NCBI RefSeq assembly: GCF_900009265.2
Contig: NZ_LR735008.1
Location: 159,758-223,757, forward strand
DNA: 64,000 nt
Direction: 5' to 3'
Source: Planktothrix paucivesiculata PCC 9631
GTDB lineage: Bacteria > Cyanobacteriota > Cyanobacteriia > Cyanobacteriales > Microcoleaceae
Shown piece after piece: positions 24,899-33,252 of this stretch. The notes under the pieces are model-generated. The model saw nothing but the letters and a program-made list of their open reading frames with translations. It did not search any database and had not been told where the DNA came from. Made by a program: the position numbers and the translations under genes. Every line of letters begins with the position of its first letter. Within the stretch, counting starts at the first letter, position 1.

Positions 24899-26410
24899 AT
24901 GCTTTGCGATTACCTAGTACAAATTCTCACCGCCCGTGTTTATGATGTTGCCCAAGAAACACCCTTAGAATCTGCTCCTAACCTCTCAAAACGCCTGAAT
25001 AATAAACTACTCTTGAAGCGAGAAGATATGCAATCGGTCTTTTCCTTCAAATTACGGGGAGCTTATAACAAAATGGCGCATCTTACCCCGGATTTATTAA
25101 AGAAAGGAGTGATAGCAGCATCAGCAGGAAACCATGCCCAAGGTGTGGCTTTAGGTGCATCTAAATTAGGCACAAAAGCTATTATTGTGATGCCCGTAAC
25201 TACGCCTCAAGTTAAAGTTAATGCGGTTAAAGCAAGAGGTGGTGAAGTCGTATTATATGGAGATACCTTTGATGAAGCTTGTGCCTATGCTCGTCAACTA
25301 GAAACCGAAAAAGGATTAACCTTTATTCACCCCTTTGATGACCCCTATGTGATTGCCGGACAGGGTACAATTGGGATGGAAATTTTACGCCAATATCAAC
25401 AACCAATTCATGCTATTTTTGTTGCCATTGGTGGCGGGGGATTAATCTCAGGAATTGCCGCTTATATTAAAAGATTACGGCCTGAAATTAAAATTATTGG
25501 AGTTGAACCCGTTGATGCCGATGCGATGTCACAATCTTTAAAAGTCGGACATCGAGTTAAATTATCACAGGTTGGGTTATTTGCCGATGGGGTAGCGGTG
25601 CGAGAAGTGGGGGAAGAAACTTTCCGTTTATGTCAAGAATATGTGGATGAAATTATATTAGTTGATACGGATGATACCTGTGCGGCAATTAAGGATGTTT
25701 TTGAGGATACCCGTTCCATTTTAGAGCCGGCGGGAGCCTTAGCCATAGCGGGAGCTAAAGCTTATGTAGAAAGAGAACAAATTGAAGGAGAAACCTTAAT
25801 TGCGATCGCTTGCGGGGCTAATATGAATTTTGACCGCCTGCGATTTGTGGCAGAAAGAGCCGAATTTGGAGAACGCCGGGAGGCAATTTTTGCTGTTACT
25901 ATTCCCGAAGAACCTGGCAGTTTACGGAAGTTTTGTGAATGTATTGGGAAACGCAATTTAACCGAATTTAACTATCGTATTGCCGATGAAAAAGAAGCCC
26001 ATATTTTCGTGGGAATGCAGATTAAAAATCGGGAAGATGCGGCACAAATTATTGAATATTTTGAAGAAAATGGATTTAAAACTATTGATTTAACCGATGA
26101 TGAACTAACTAAATTACACCTGCGGCACATGGTCGGAGGACGGTCTGCTTTAGCCCATCATGAATTACTCTATCGCTTTGAATTTCCCGAACGTCCGGGG
26201 GCATTAATGAAGTTTGTTTGTTCGATGAGTCCTAACTGGAATATTAGTTTATTTCACTATCGGAATAATGGGTCAGATTATGGCAGAATTGTGGTAGGAA
26301 TGCAAGTTCCTCCTGAAGAAATGGGAGAATGGCAAGCCTTTTTAGAAACCTTGGGTTATCGCTATTGGGATGAAAATAAAAACCCAGCTTATAAACTATT
26401 TTTGTCCTAA
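24899..26410 (+). CDS. ilvA: Threonine ammonia-lyase (biosynthetic)
   Basis: A 503-residue PLP enzyme converting threonine to 2-oxobutanoate, the first step of isoleucine synthesis. The catalytic part (1-325) has the PLP-Lys motif SVFSFKLRGAYNKM, AGNHAQGVALGA, and the PLP-phosphate loop GGGGLISGIA. Two C-terminal ACT-like regulatory domains follow (about 325-503), with EEPGSLRKFCECIGKRNLTE and FEFPERPGALMKFVCSMSP, so feedback inhibition by isoleucine is expected. Length is typical. The upstream 140 bp contains very AT-rich DNA; no T-box or leader peptide seen. A MITE-like element follows its stop. Confidence 0.96.
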   Translation: MLCDYLVQILTARVYDVAQETPLESAPNLSKRLNNKLLLKREDMQSVFSFKLRGAYNKMAHLTPDLLKKGVIAASAGNHAQGVALGASKLGTKAIIVMPVTTPQVKVNAVKARGGEVVLYGDTFDEACAYARQLETEKGLTFIHPFDDPYVIAGQGTIGMEILRQYQQPIHAIFVAIGGGGLISGIAAYIKRLRPEIKIIGVEPVDADAMSQSLKVGHRVKLSQVGLFADGVAVREVGEETFRLCQEYVDEIILVDTDDTCAAIKDVFEDTRSILEPAGALAIAGAKAYVEREQIEGETLIAIACGANMNFDRLRFVAERAEFGERREAIFAVTIPEEPGSLRKFCECIGKRNLTEFNYRIADEKEAHIFVGMQIKNREDAAQIIEYFEENGFKTIDLTDDELTKLHLRHMVGGRSALAHHELLYRFEFPERPGALMKFVCSMSPNWNISLFHYRNNGSDYGRIVVGMQVPPEEMGEWQAFLETLGYRYWDENKNPAYKLFLS

Positions 26411-26445
26411 AAGTTGCCATCGTAGGGGCGGGTTCCGAATTAATT

Positions 26446-26545
26446 AGGACTTACTCAGAAACCGGGTTTCTGAACGATAAATCTTGATTTCATCCGCAAA
26501 ATCAGGGCCAGAAACCCGGTTTCTTTGGTCTTGTGCGTAAGTCCT
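26446..26545. mobile_element. 100-bp MITE-like element with 9-bp terminal inverted repeats
   Basis: AGGACTTAC at 26446-26454 and GTAAGTCCT at 26537-26545 are perfect inverted ends. Inside are two copies, in opposite orientation, of a palindromic CAGAAACC(C/G)GGTTTCT box (26456-26472, 26509-26524). TTAAT occurs just outside both ends and may be a target duplication. There is no coding potential. These ends look like those of small non-autonomous elements common in cyanobacterial genomes. It could also terminate ilvA transcription. Confidence 0.7.
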
Positions 26546-26613
26546 GTTAATCTTTGATACCCTCAAAAAAATTCTATAAACCCGCCCTATCTATTCCCTA
26601 TTCCCTAAATTAA

Positions 26614-29253
26614 TTAAGGTTCAATAAAATGGGCCCAAACTGAACCATCTGGCCCCGCCACTTGATTCATATAACCATAGGAATAAATAATTCGCCGACC
26701 CTCGGTATTAGAATAACCTGTGTAGGCATCTCCCCAAGGATCATTAACAATATATCCCTGACTATTATAGCCAATAACTGTTAGAATATGACCCGATGGA
26801 GTCGTATCTACACCAATCACAACCGGACGACGATTAATCAATTCATTTTTCAAATCTGACCAATATCGAGTCGTGCTAAAACTACTTTTAAATCCATAGG
26901 CACGAATTAAAGCGGATAATACATTATGATCGGTTTGAGACCCACTTCCCGCATAATTAAAACACCATTGTAATAATTCATCTTCTAATTGTCCGCCCCA
27001 CTTTGATCGCACACCATAATAATACATCACCATAGCAATAGACGTAACATTACAAGTAGACCAATAAAAACGGGGATTATCTCGTTGAGAAAAGTAGGGT
27101 ACATTTAATTCAACTTGAGGCGGTAGGGGGTTAAAAACTCGTCCTCCCCGCTTAAATCTGACATAGTTAGGAAAGATATAACCTGTATTGCCAAAATTAG
27201 GCAATTCTTCTAATAAAGAAACCTTAACATGGTTATTTTCTAAACCATAACTTTTTACACCATAAACCCGTCCCAAAGGTAAACTTGTGCGGTCAAATTC
27301 TTTGAGTTGACTAGAATCAATCGGCTGTTTTTTCAAGACAGTTTTTTCTAAAACGGTTAGGGTAATCGCATCAGGATCATAACCTATTTGTTGACCCTCT
27401 CGAATTAATTTAACGTGCTGCCAATAGACATAACCGACTGTTCCAAAATTAGGAATAGATTGGGCTAAAGTGACTCGAAAATGCCCCTTAATTGAAGCAT
27501 AACCTTTAATAGCAAAAGTTTGTCCTAATAATAATTGTTCAAATTGTCGAGGTTCTAAATCAGAAGAATCAACAGGTTGAGCTTTAATTTTTGTGGTTTC
27601 TGTCACTAACATTTGAGCATTAACATCGGTATCGGGAACTTCTTCTAGGTCAAAACGGAATACTTCCGATCCTTTTTTCAATCTTAAATGATTGGTATAA
27701 ATATAACCAAAATTTCCCACCGGAGGAATCGCATTTTCTAATACGATTTTTAGATGACCGTCCACTAAACCATATTTTAAAACTTTGAAGGTTTGACCCG
27801 CTTTAATTGCTACTTTTTGCTGTTGATTTAAGGAAGATGAATCAAAGGGAACAATTTTAAATAAGGTATCCTCAAGGATATCTAAAGTTAAAGATTCTCC
27901 GACGGTCATGGGATTTTCACTGACCGTAATATTAATCACTCGACTGGCGGTAACATTCCCCTGTGAGTCAATAGCTTTTAATCGTAACCACCGATATCCT
28001 GCATCACTAAATCCTGAGTTAACTTGAGTTTCCCAGGTGCTTTTTTCCCGATCTAAGTTAATATTAAAAGCATAGCGATCTTCTGCAAATAAAGTAATTT
28101 CGGCCGTGGTATTGGGATCAAATGTTCCTTTTAAGACCACGGGTGTATTGACTAAAACTTCTGTTGCTCCTTGATAGGTTAAGGTTTTATTAACTATTAA
28201 GGGAAGATTCCCCCGACTCAAGGTAATAAAATCGGGATACAAATATCCAGTATTGCCAAAATCGGGAAAATTTTCGGTTAAAGTCACTTTAATATGACCG
28301 GATTCTGATGTATAACTTTGGATACCATAAATCATTCCCGCCGGAAGGGTAATTTTTTCGGAGGATTCCAGATAAGCTGAATCAATTGGACGTTTTTTTA
28401 AGGGTGTGGTATTAATAATCATGCAGGTAATTGCATTATTATCAAAGGGAATTTCTTGATTATTTTCTAAGATTTTAACGTGATGGCGATAGAGATATCC
28501 AGATTGACCAAAACCGGGGAATTGTTGATTGAGAGTGACGCGAAAATGTTCGGCAACACAGGCATATCCAATAATATTATAAGCACTACCTTGAGGCATT
28601 TCAATAAATTGATCCGATGCTAACTGAGATAAATCATCGGGTTTCATTTTTATCGGGGTAGTTTGTGTCACCCATAATAGTTGATTCCCCGGACTATGTT
28701 CGGGGAGTTGATTGGGATTAAACCATAATAGTTTTGAGCCTTTTGTGACTATAATATGGGGTTGATAAACATAGACGAATTTTCCTAAATTGGGTAAGGG
28801 GTTATTCAGTTCTAGTTTAAGATGATCATTGACTAATTCTATGCTATCTACTACTAAATTTTCCCCAATTTTAAAGGATTCTTTTTGTCGATCATTTAAT
28901 TGGGAAGAATCAATAGGTTGAATTTTTAATAATGTGTCTTGTTGCGGCATAACCCTATAGGCAGAGCGGGTATTCATTCCTTCTTGATTAACCATTAAAT
29001 CAATCACAGAATCAGCTATTATATTATTATTATAATCTTTTCCTTGAAGTCTTAACCATCGTTTTCCCGCCGTATTAAATCCATTTTCCAAGCTGACAGA
29101 CCAAATTCCGGCTTTCCCATTCAAATCAACAGTCAGAGGATATTTGTCTTCTGCCATAACCACAACGGTTTGACACTGTTGGCGATCATAAATTCCCACT
29201 AAAACAATCGGTTGATCAATCAGAATATTGCTGGGGCCGAGATAAGTTACCAT
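26614..29253 (-). CDS. Modular protein with C-terminal C39-like cysteine peptidase domain
   Basis: An 879-residue protein. It is built of two copies of a block of roughly 340 residues: an Ig/FN-like beta unit (NTPVVLKGTFD, AEDRYAFNINL, AGYRWLRLKAID) followed by three SH3-like units of about 70-90 residues, each with a K-x-x-P-x-D-S-S-x-L start and an FGNTGYLYP-like end. The C-terminal part (about 705-879) is a peptidase C39-like domain: catalytic Cys near 733 (WSTCNVTSIAMVMYYYG), His near 821 (PSGHILTVIGY) and Asp near 840 (NDPWGD). I see no signal peptide. The SH3-like units may bind wall or polysaccharide, and a peptidase or amidase activity is inferred. A terminator of the upstream gene lies at 29302-29332. 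Confidence 0.8.
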   Translation of the reverse strand: MVTYLGPSNILIDQPIVLVGIYDRQQCQTVVVMAEDKYPLTVDLNGKAGIWSVSLENGFNTAGKRWLRLQGKDYNNNIIADSVIDLMVNQEGMNTRSAYRVMPQQDTLLKIQPIDSSQLNDRQKESFKIGENLVVDSIELVNDHLKLELNNPLPNLGKFVYVYQPHIIVTKGSKLLWFNPNQLPEHSPGNQLLWVTQTTPIKMKPDDLSQLASDQFIEMPQGSAYNIIGYACVAEHFRVTLNQQFPGFGQSGYLYRHHVKILENNQEIPFDNNAITCMIINTTPLKKRPIDSAYLESSEKITLPAGMIYGIQSYTSESGHIKVTLTENFPDFGNTGYLYPDFITLSRGNLPLIVNKTLTYQGATEVLVNTPVVLKGTFDPNTTAEITLFAEDRYAFNINLDREKSTWETQVNSGFSDAGYRWLRLKAIDSQGNVTASRVINITVSENPMTVGESLTLDILEDTLFKIVPFDSSSLNQQQKVAIKAGQTFKVLKYGLVDGHLKIVLENAIPPVGNFGYIYTNHLRLKKGSEVFRFDLEEVPDTDVNAQMLVTETTKIKAQPVDSSDLEPRQFEQLLLGQTFAIKGYASIKGHFRVTLAQSIPNFGTVGYVYWQHVKLIREGQQIGYDPDAITLTVLEKTVLKKQPIDSSQLKEFDRTSLPLGRVYGVKSYGLENNHVKVSLLEELPNFGNTGYIFPNYVRFKRGGRVFNPLPPQVELNVPYFSQRDNPRFYWSTCNVTSIAMVMYYYGVRSKWGGQLEDELLQWCFNYAGSGSQTDHNVLSALIRAYGFKSSFSTTRYWSDLKNELINRRPVVIGVDTTPSGHILTVIGYNSQGYIVNDPWGDAYTGYSNTEGRRIIYSYGYMNQVAGPDGSVWAHFIEP

Positions 29254-29301
29254 GATTAAAACTCTCTATGATCTAAAGGAATAAAAGGCTAAAACTAGCA
29301 A

Positions 29302-29332
29302 GAAAACCGCCCCAGAATATTCTATGGGCGGC
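29302..29332 (-). terminator. Rho-independent terminator for prxQ
   Basis: On the minus strand GCCGCCC, a short AT stem with AGAATATTCT, and GGGGCGG form a strong GC-based hairpin immediately followed by TTTTCTT. It lies about 35 bp past the prxQ stop. Confidence 0.75.
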
Positions 29333-29364
29333 TATCTTAGAAATACAGACAATTTCAATTACAA

Positions 29365-29802
29365 TTAACTGCCCACAAACGCTAAAATATCTTGGGCGTG
29401 GGTTTCAGTTTTAACGGCTGCATCAACGTGGGAAATGACTCCTTGGCCATCGATCACATAAGTCACCCGTTTAGCATAGCCACCGCCTTCTACATCATAA
29501 GCTTTGGTGATCGCTCCGTCAGTATCGGCTAATAAAGGGAAGGGTAAACTATATTTCTCGGTAAATTTTTGGTGAGATGCTTCATCATCCATGCTCACCC
29601 CTAAAACCACAATATCTTTGCCTTGATATTCTGTATAGTTATCGCGGAAACTACAGGCTTGTTTAGTACAACCGGGGGTATCATCTTTAGGGTAGAAATA
29701 CATGACAACGGTTTTGCCGGAAAAGTCGGACAAAGACACGGTATTTCCCTGGGTGTCTTTGACTGTAAAGCTAGGGGCGGTTGTGCCAACAGATAAAGGC
29801 AT
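29365..29802 (-). CDS. prxQ: Thioredoxin-dependent peroxiredoxin (Bcp/PrxQ)
   Basis: A 145-residue peroxiredoxin of the BCP/PrxQ subfamily. It reduces hydrogen peroxide and alkyl peroxides using thioredoxin. The peroxidatic and resolving cysteines sit in DDTPGCTKQACSFRDNY, five residues apart as in PrxQ. Other motifs are FSGKTVVMYFYPKDDTPGCT upstream and VLGVSMDDEASHQKFTEKYS. The start ATG has GGAGGA nearby upstream (29813-29818 on this strand). It has its own terminator. Confidence 0.94.
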   Translation of the reverse strand: MPLSVGTTAPSFTVKDTQGNTVSLSDFSGKTVVMYFYPKDDTPGCTKQACSFRDNYTEYQGKDIVVLGVSMDDEASHQKFTEKYSLPFPLLADTDGAITKAYDVEGGGYAKRVTYVIDGQGVISHVDAAVKTETHAQDILAFVGS

Positions 29803-29929
29803 TGTTATTTTATCCTCCTCAAGGGGACTAAATTTGATATTGATGGTCTTTTGTTATTTTAAGAGATTTTGGGAGAACTGAGTGGGTGATCCGGTAGATT
29901 CCAGGGGACATCAAACAGCCCTGTTGTGA

Positions 29930-31597
29930 TTAGGGGTCTATTTTATCCTTAAAAATATCGTCTAATTTCTGTCCCTTGGGTAACTCGATAAACACCCGAT
30001 CTCCGGTTTGTAATCCTTTTAAGATCTGAATTTGATTCCCGATTTGGGAACCCACGGTAACGGGGTGGAATTGGGGCTTATTATTGTTATCGGGAAGTAA
30101 AACCCCCGCTTGACCTTTATTAGTAACAATAGCAACGGTGGGAACAACTAAAGCCTGTTTAAGTTTTTCGCCAATAAACCGTAAATCCACATTCATTCCC
30201 GACTGAAGTTGATCTTTTCCAGTTTCGATTATAATTCGAGCTTGAAATAAGGTTACATCCCTTTCTTTTACCGCTTCGGGGGCGATAATATTCACCCGAC
30301 CTTTAAATACTTGATCGGGATAGGAGTCAGCAATAATTTCAACGGGTTGATTGGGTTTAATTTGAGCAATATCGGCTTCGGGAATTTTGGCTAAAACTTC
30401 TAAATCTTTGGCTAAAGCTACAATCGATGTGGAAGTGGCAGAAGTGGCATCGGAAGCCGAAGTTGCCGGAGTTACAAAGGAGCCTTCCACGGCATAACGT
30501 TGGGTAATAATTCCTGAAAAGGGAGCGCGAACTTTGGTATCTTCCAGTTGTACTTGATAGAATTTTACCTGTCCTTGGGCTTCAGCAACTTCCGCTTTTG
30601 CCGAGGTGATTTCTTCTGAACGAGTGCCATTTTTTAACTGATCTAATTTACTTTCGGCTTCCGCAACTTCCGCTTCTGAACGAGCAATTTCTTCAGACCG
30701 AGTACCGTTTTTTAGTTGATTTAAAGCTTGACGTTCCTGTTCCACATTCGCTTGGCGTTGTTGAATTTGCGATCGCTGACTTTGTTGTAATTGTTCTAAG
30801 CGTTTTTCCGCTTCATTTTGTAAGGCTTCTAACCGTCGTTGATCGCGGAAATATTCATCTAATCGATCCTGAGAAATTGCCCCTTCTCCTTTTAAATCTT
30901 GATACCGTTGTACCCGTTCCGTCGCTAATTTTAATTCCGCTTTATTGGCATCAATTCGAGCTTTTGCCTGATCAATTTCATCATTTAGACTCCCTGACTC
31001 AGCATCTCTTAACCGAGATTCAGATTCTCTTAACCGAGCTTGAGCCTGAGCAATTTCTTCGGGACGAGTCCCCGATCGCAGTTGGGATAAATTAGCTTTA
31101 ACCTGATTTAACCGAGCTTGGGCTTGATCAATTTCCTCCGGTCGGGTTCCGGTTTGCAGCTTGTCTAAATTAGCTTTAACCCGATCCAAACGGGCTTGGG
31201 CTTGGAACAGTTGGGCCTCAATTTCCCCACTTTCCATCCGGGCCACCATATCACCGGCCTCCACCCGATCGCCCTGTTCCACATACAATTGTGCTAACCG
31301 CCCTTGGGTTTTAGGACTGAGGTTAACCCGGCGCACGGGTTGAACCACGCCACTAGCGGTGATTTTCACCGTTAAATCCTTGGCCTCCACCGGAACCGTG
31401 AGGGTGGCGATCGGGTCGGGCTTGGTTTGGCTACGACTCCGTGCTAAATAAAAGCTGGCGGGAATAGTCAATAGTCCCGTAACCAAAATCGCAATCATCC
31501 AGGGTTTCCATCGACGTCGGGGAACCTCCGAGAACTGAATGGGATGTTTGACTTCCCCATTGCGTTGTGCCGTTTCCTCTTTTGGGCCAGTTAACAT
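29930..31597 (-). CDS. Membrane-fusion (HlyD/RND adaptor) protein with long coiled-coil hairpin
   Basis: A 555-residue periplasmic adaptor. One N-terminal membrane helix (WKPWMIAILVTGLLTIPASF) is followed by a split lipoyl domain (GVVQPVRRVNLSPKTQGRLA, then APFSGIITQRYAVEGSFV). Between the halves is a long alpha-hairpin (about 130-355) made partly of repeated units with GTRPEEI or GTRSEEI cores, at least four times. A beta-barrel domain with KIPEADIAQIKPNQPVEI and a C-terminal MP domain follow. Such adaptors link an inner-membrane ABC or RND pump to an outer-membrane channel; no pump gene is adjacent, so its partner is unknown. The lipoyl and hairpin layout resembles DevB/HlyD-type adaptors. 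Confidence 0.9.
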   Translation of the reverse strand: MLTGPKEETAQRNGEVKHPIQFSEVPRRRWKPWMIAILVTGLLTIPASFYLARSRSQTKPDPIATLTVPVEAKDLTVKITASGVVQPVRRVNLSPKTQGRLAQLYVEQGDRVEAGDMVARMESGEIEAQLFQAQARLDRVKANLDKLQTGTRPEEIDQAQARLNQVKANLSQLRSGTRPEEIAQAQARLRESESRLRDAESGSLNDEIDQAKARIDANKAELKLATERVQRYQDLKGEGAISQDRLDEYFRDQRRLEALQNEAEKRLEQLQQSQRSQIQQRQANVEQERQALNQLKNGTRSEEIARSEAEVAEAESKLDQLKNGTRSEEITSAKAEVAEAQGQVKFYQVQLEDTKVRAPFSGIITQRYAVEGSFVTPATSASDATSATSTSIVALAKDLEVLAKIPEADIAQIKPNQPVEIIADSYPDQVFKGRVNIIAPEAVKERDVTLFQARIIIETGKDQLQSGMNVDLRFIGEKLKQALVVPTVAIVTNKGQAGVLLPDNNNKPQFHPVTVGSQIGNQIQILKGLQTGDRVFIELPKGQKLDDIFKDKIDP

Positions 31598-31698
31598 AAC
31601 AGATGCGGGTACGGGTTTCTCAAAAACAGAATCAGCCCTGAAGTTCAGAACATGATTCTGTCAATATCTTAATTCTAACTATTTCCGTTAATATTTCT

Positions 31699-31714
31699 TG
31701 ACGGTTAACCGTCA
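31699..31714. promoter_or_regulatory. Perfect 16-bp palindrome after cysK
   Basis: TGACGGTTAACCGTCA lies 9 bp past the cysK stop, between cysK and the adaptor gene. It could be the stem of a cysK terminator (no clear U-tract) or a repressor site for the downstream gene. A second inverted pair, CAGAATCA / TGATTCTG, lies at about 31627-31660, nearer the adaptor start. Confidence 0.4.
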
Positions 31715-31722
31715 GCCCTTGG

Positions 31723-32655
31723 TTACTCTTGAAATAAAGGCGTACTCAAATACCGTTCACCGAAACTTGGCTGGATCAAAACAATCAGTTTGCCTTGATT
31801 TTCAGGACGTTTACCCACTTGAATTGCTGCACATAAAGCAGCCCCGGTGGAAATTCCTGATAAAATCCCTTCTTCCCGGGCAATCCGACGGCCAAAAACC
31901 ATGGCATCCTCATCTCGAACTTGAATTACTTCATCAATGATATCCACATTCAAAACCGGAGGAACGAACCCCGCCCCAATCCCTTGAATTTTATGGGGGC
32001 CAGGTTTACCCCCGGATAAAATCGGACTATTGGCGGGTTCTACGGCGATCGCCTGAAAATCCGGTTTACGTTGTTTCAGAACTTCGGCTATCCCGGTTAA
32101 GGTGCCTCCGGTTCCCACCCCAGAGATTAAAATATCCACCGATCCATCGGTATCGGCCCAGATTTCCTCGGCGGTGGTTTTGCGGTGAATTTGGGGGTTA
32201 GCCGGATTCTGAAATTGTTGCAACATATAGGCATCGGGCAGGGTCTCCACAATTTCCTGCGCCCGGCGAATACAGCCACTCATCCCCTCAATTCCCGGGG
32301 TAAGTTCCAGTTCGGCCCCATAGGCCTTTAACATCGCCCGCCGTTCTGAACTCATGGTTTCGGGCATGGTTAAAATCAAACGATAGCCCCTAGCGGCGGC
32401 CACCATGGCCAAGGCAATTCCCGTATTACCCGATGTGGGTTCGACTAATACGGTTTTACCCGGGGTAATCAGTCCTTCTTTTTCGGCGACATTAATCATA
32501 TTTACCCCAATTCGATCCTTGACCGAAGCCGCGGGGTTCATGCCTTCTAATTTGACCACAATTTGAGCCACACACCCTTCCGCCTTGGGAATCCGGTTGA
32601 GTTGGACTAGGGGAGTGTTACCGACTAATTCCGTAATGTTATGGGCGATACGCAT
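31723..32655 (-). CDS. cysK: Cysteine synthase (O-acetylserine sulfhydrylase)
   Basis: A 310-residue PLP enzyme that makes cysteine from O-acetylserine and sulfide. Motifs: [14 protein letters not shown]-Lys in [11 protein letters not shown], substrate loop [36 protein letters not shown] and the C-terminal [14 protein letters not shown] 32655 is chosen over an in-frame GTG two codons upstream. The adjacent Rrf2-family regulator, co-oriented and 59 bp upstream, probably controls it in response to sulfur or cysteine status, by analogy with CymR. Confidence 0.95.
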   Translation of the reverse strand: MRIAHNITELVGNTPLVQLNRIPKAEGCVAQIVVKLEGMNPAASVKDRIGVNMINVAEKEGLITPGKTVLVEPTSGNTGIALAMVAAARGYRLILTMPETMSSERRAMLKAYGAELELTPGIEGMSGCIRRAQEIVETLPDAYMLQQFQNPANPQIHRKTTAEEIWADTDGSVDILISGVGTGGTLTGIAEVLKQRKPDFQAIAVEPANSPILSGGKPGPHKIQGIGAGFVPPVLNVDIIDEVIQVRDEDAMVFGRRIAREEGILSGISTGAALCAAIQVGKRPENQGKLIVLIQPSFGERYLSTPLFQE

Positions 32656-32714
32656 ATTCACTAGAAGATAAAGAACATTGATACAAATTGTTTCAGGAAC
32701 TCATACCCGACAAT

Positions 32715-33152
32715 TCAGATGTAGTACATAATATCCTTCTGTTGTCGTGCATCTCTTTGTTCACAAAGGTCTTTTAAGCTGTATTTTTGTAATACAGAAT
32801 TCGCCATTTGCTCTGCTTCGCGCCAAAATTCCCAGATCACCGTACTTTCAACGGTATTGGGGCAAGAATTTTGGGTAGAGACTTCGGGATCTGATCCCTC
32901 TAAGCAGTTGAGCACATCAAACAGAGTAATTTTCCCGGGTTCCTTTCCCAGATAATAGCCACCCTTAGAACCTCGCTGACTGCGAACAATCCCACAGCGC
33001 CGCAGGGTTGCTAGTAATTGTTCCAGATAGCGATCGGGAATGTTATGCTGGGCTGAAATTTGCCGCACTTGTCGGGGTTCAGGGTTATCATAGTGAGTTG
33101 CCAACTCCATCAGGGCGAGAAGGGCATACTGACTTTTGCAAGAGAGTTCCAC
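32715..33152 (-). CDS. Rrf2-family transcriptional regulator
   Basis: A 145-residue protein with the Rrf2 winged helix: MELSCKSQYALLALMELATH, then VRQISAQHNIPDRYLEQLLA, LRRCGIVRSQRGSKGGYYLG. GTG 33152 gives the conserved MELSCKS start; a TTG five codons earlier is the alternative. IscR's three-Cys Fe-S cluster is not fully evident, although cysteines lie in the region QNSCPNTVES and DLCEQRD. Position upstream of cysK suggests a CymR-like control of cysteine synthesis; that is inference. Confidence 0.88.
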   Translation of the reverse strand: MELSCKSQYALLALMELATHYDNPEPRQVRQISAQHNIPDRYLEQLLATLRRCGIVRSQRGSKGGYYLGKEPGKITLFDVLNCLEGSDPEVSTQNSCPNTVESTVIWEFWREAEQMANSVLQKYSLKDLCEQRDARQQKDIMYYI

Positions 33153-33252
33153 GCAGAAATCATTCAAAAATGTTTCACTATTTTAGTATACCCCGGTTCT
33201 CCCCTCGGAATTTGTTGGTTTGGCGACGTTATACGCGATACAAAATAGGTCT

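Noticed and set aside
30877..31343. Plus-strand open frames opposite the membrane-fusion gene
   Set aside because: They are shadows of the repetitive coiled-coil coding sequence on the minus strand.
33168..33252. Rrf2 binding site and strong promoter between the Rrf2 gene and the phosphatase
   Set aside because: TATACT on the minus strand is plausible as a -10 but no credible -35 or palindrome is seen.
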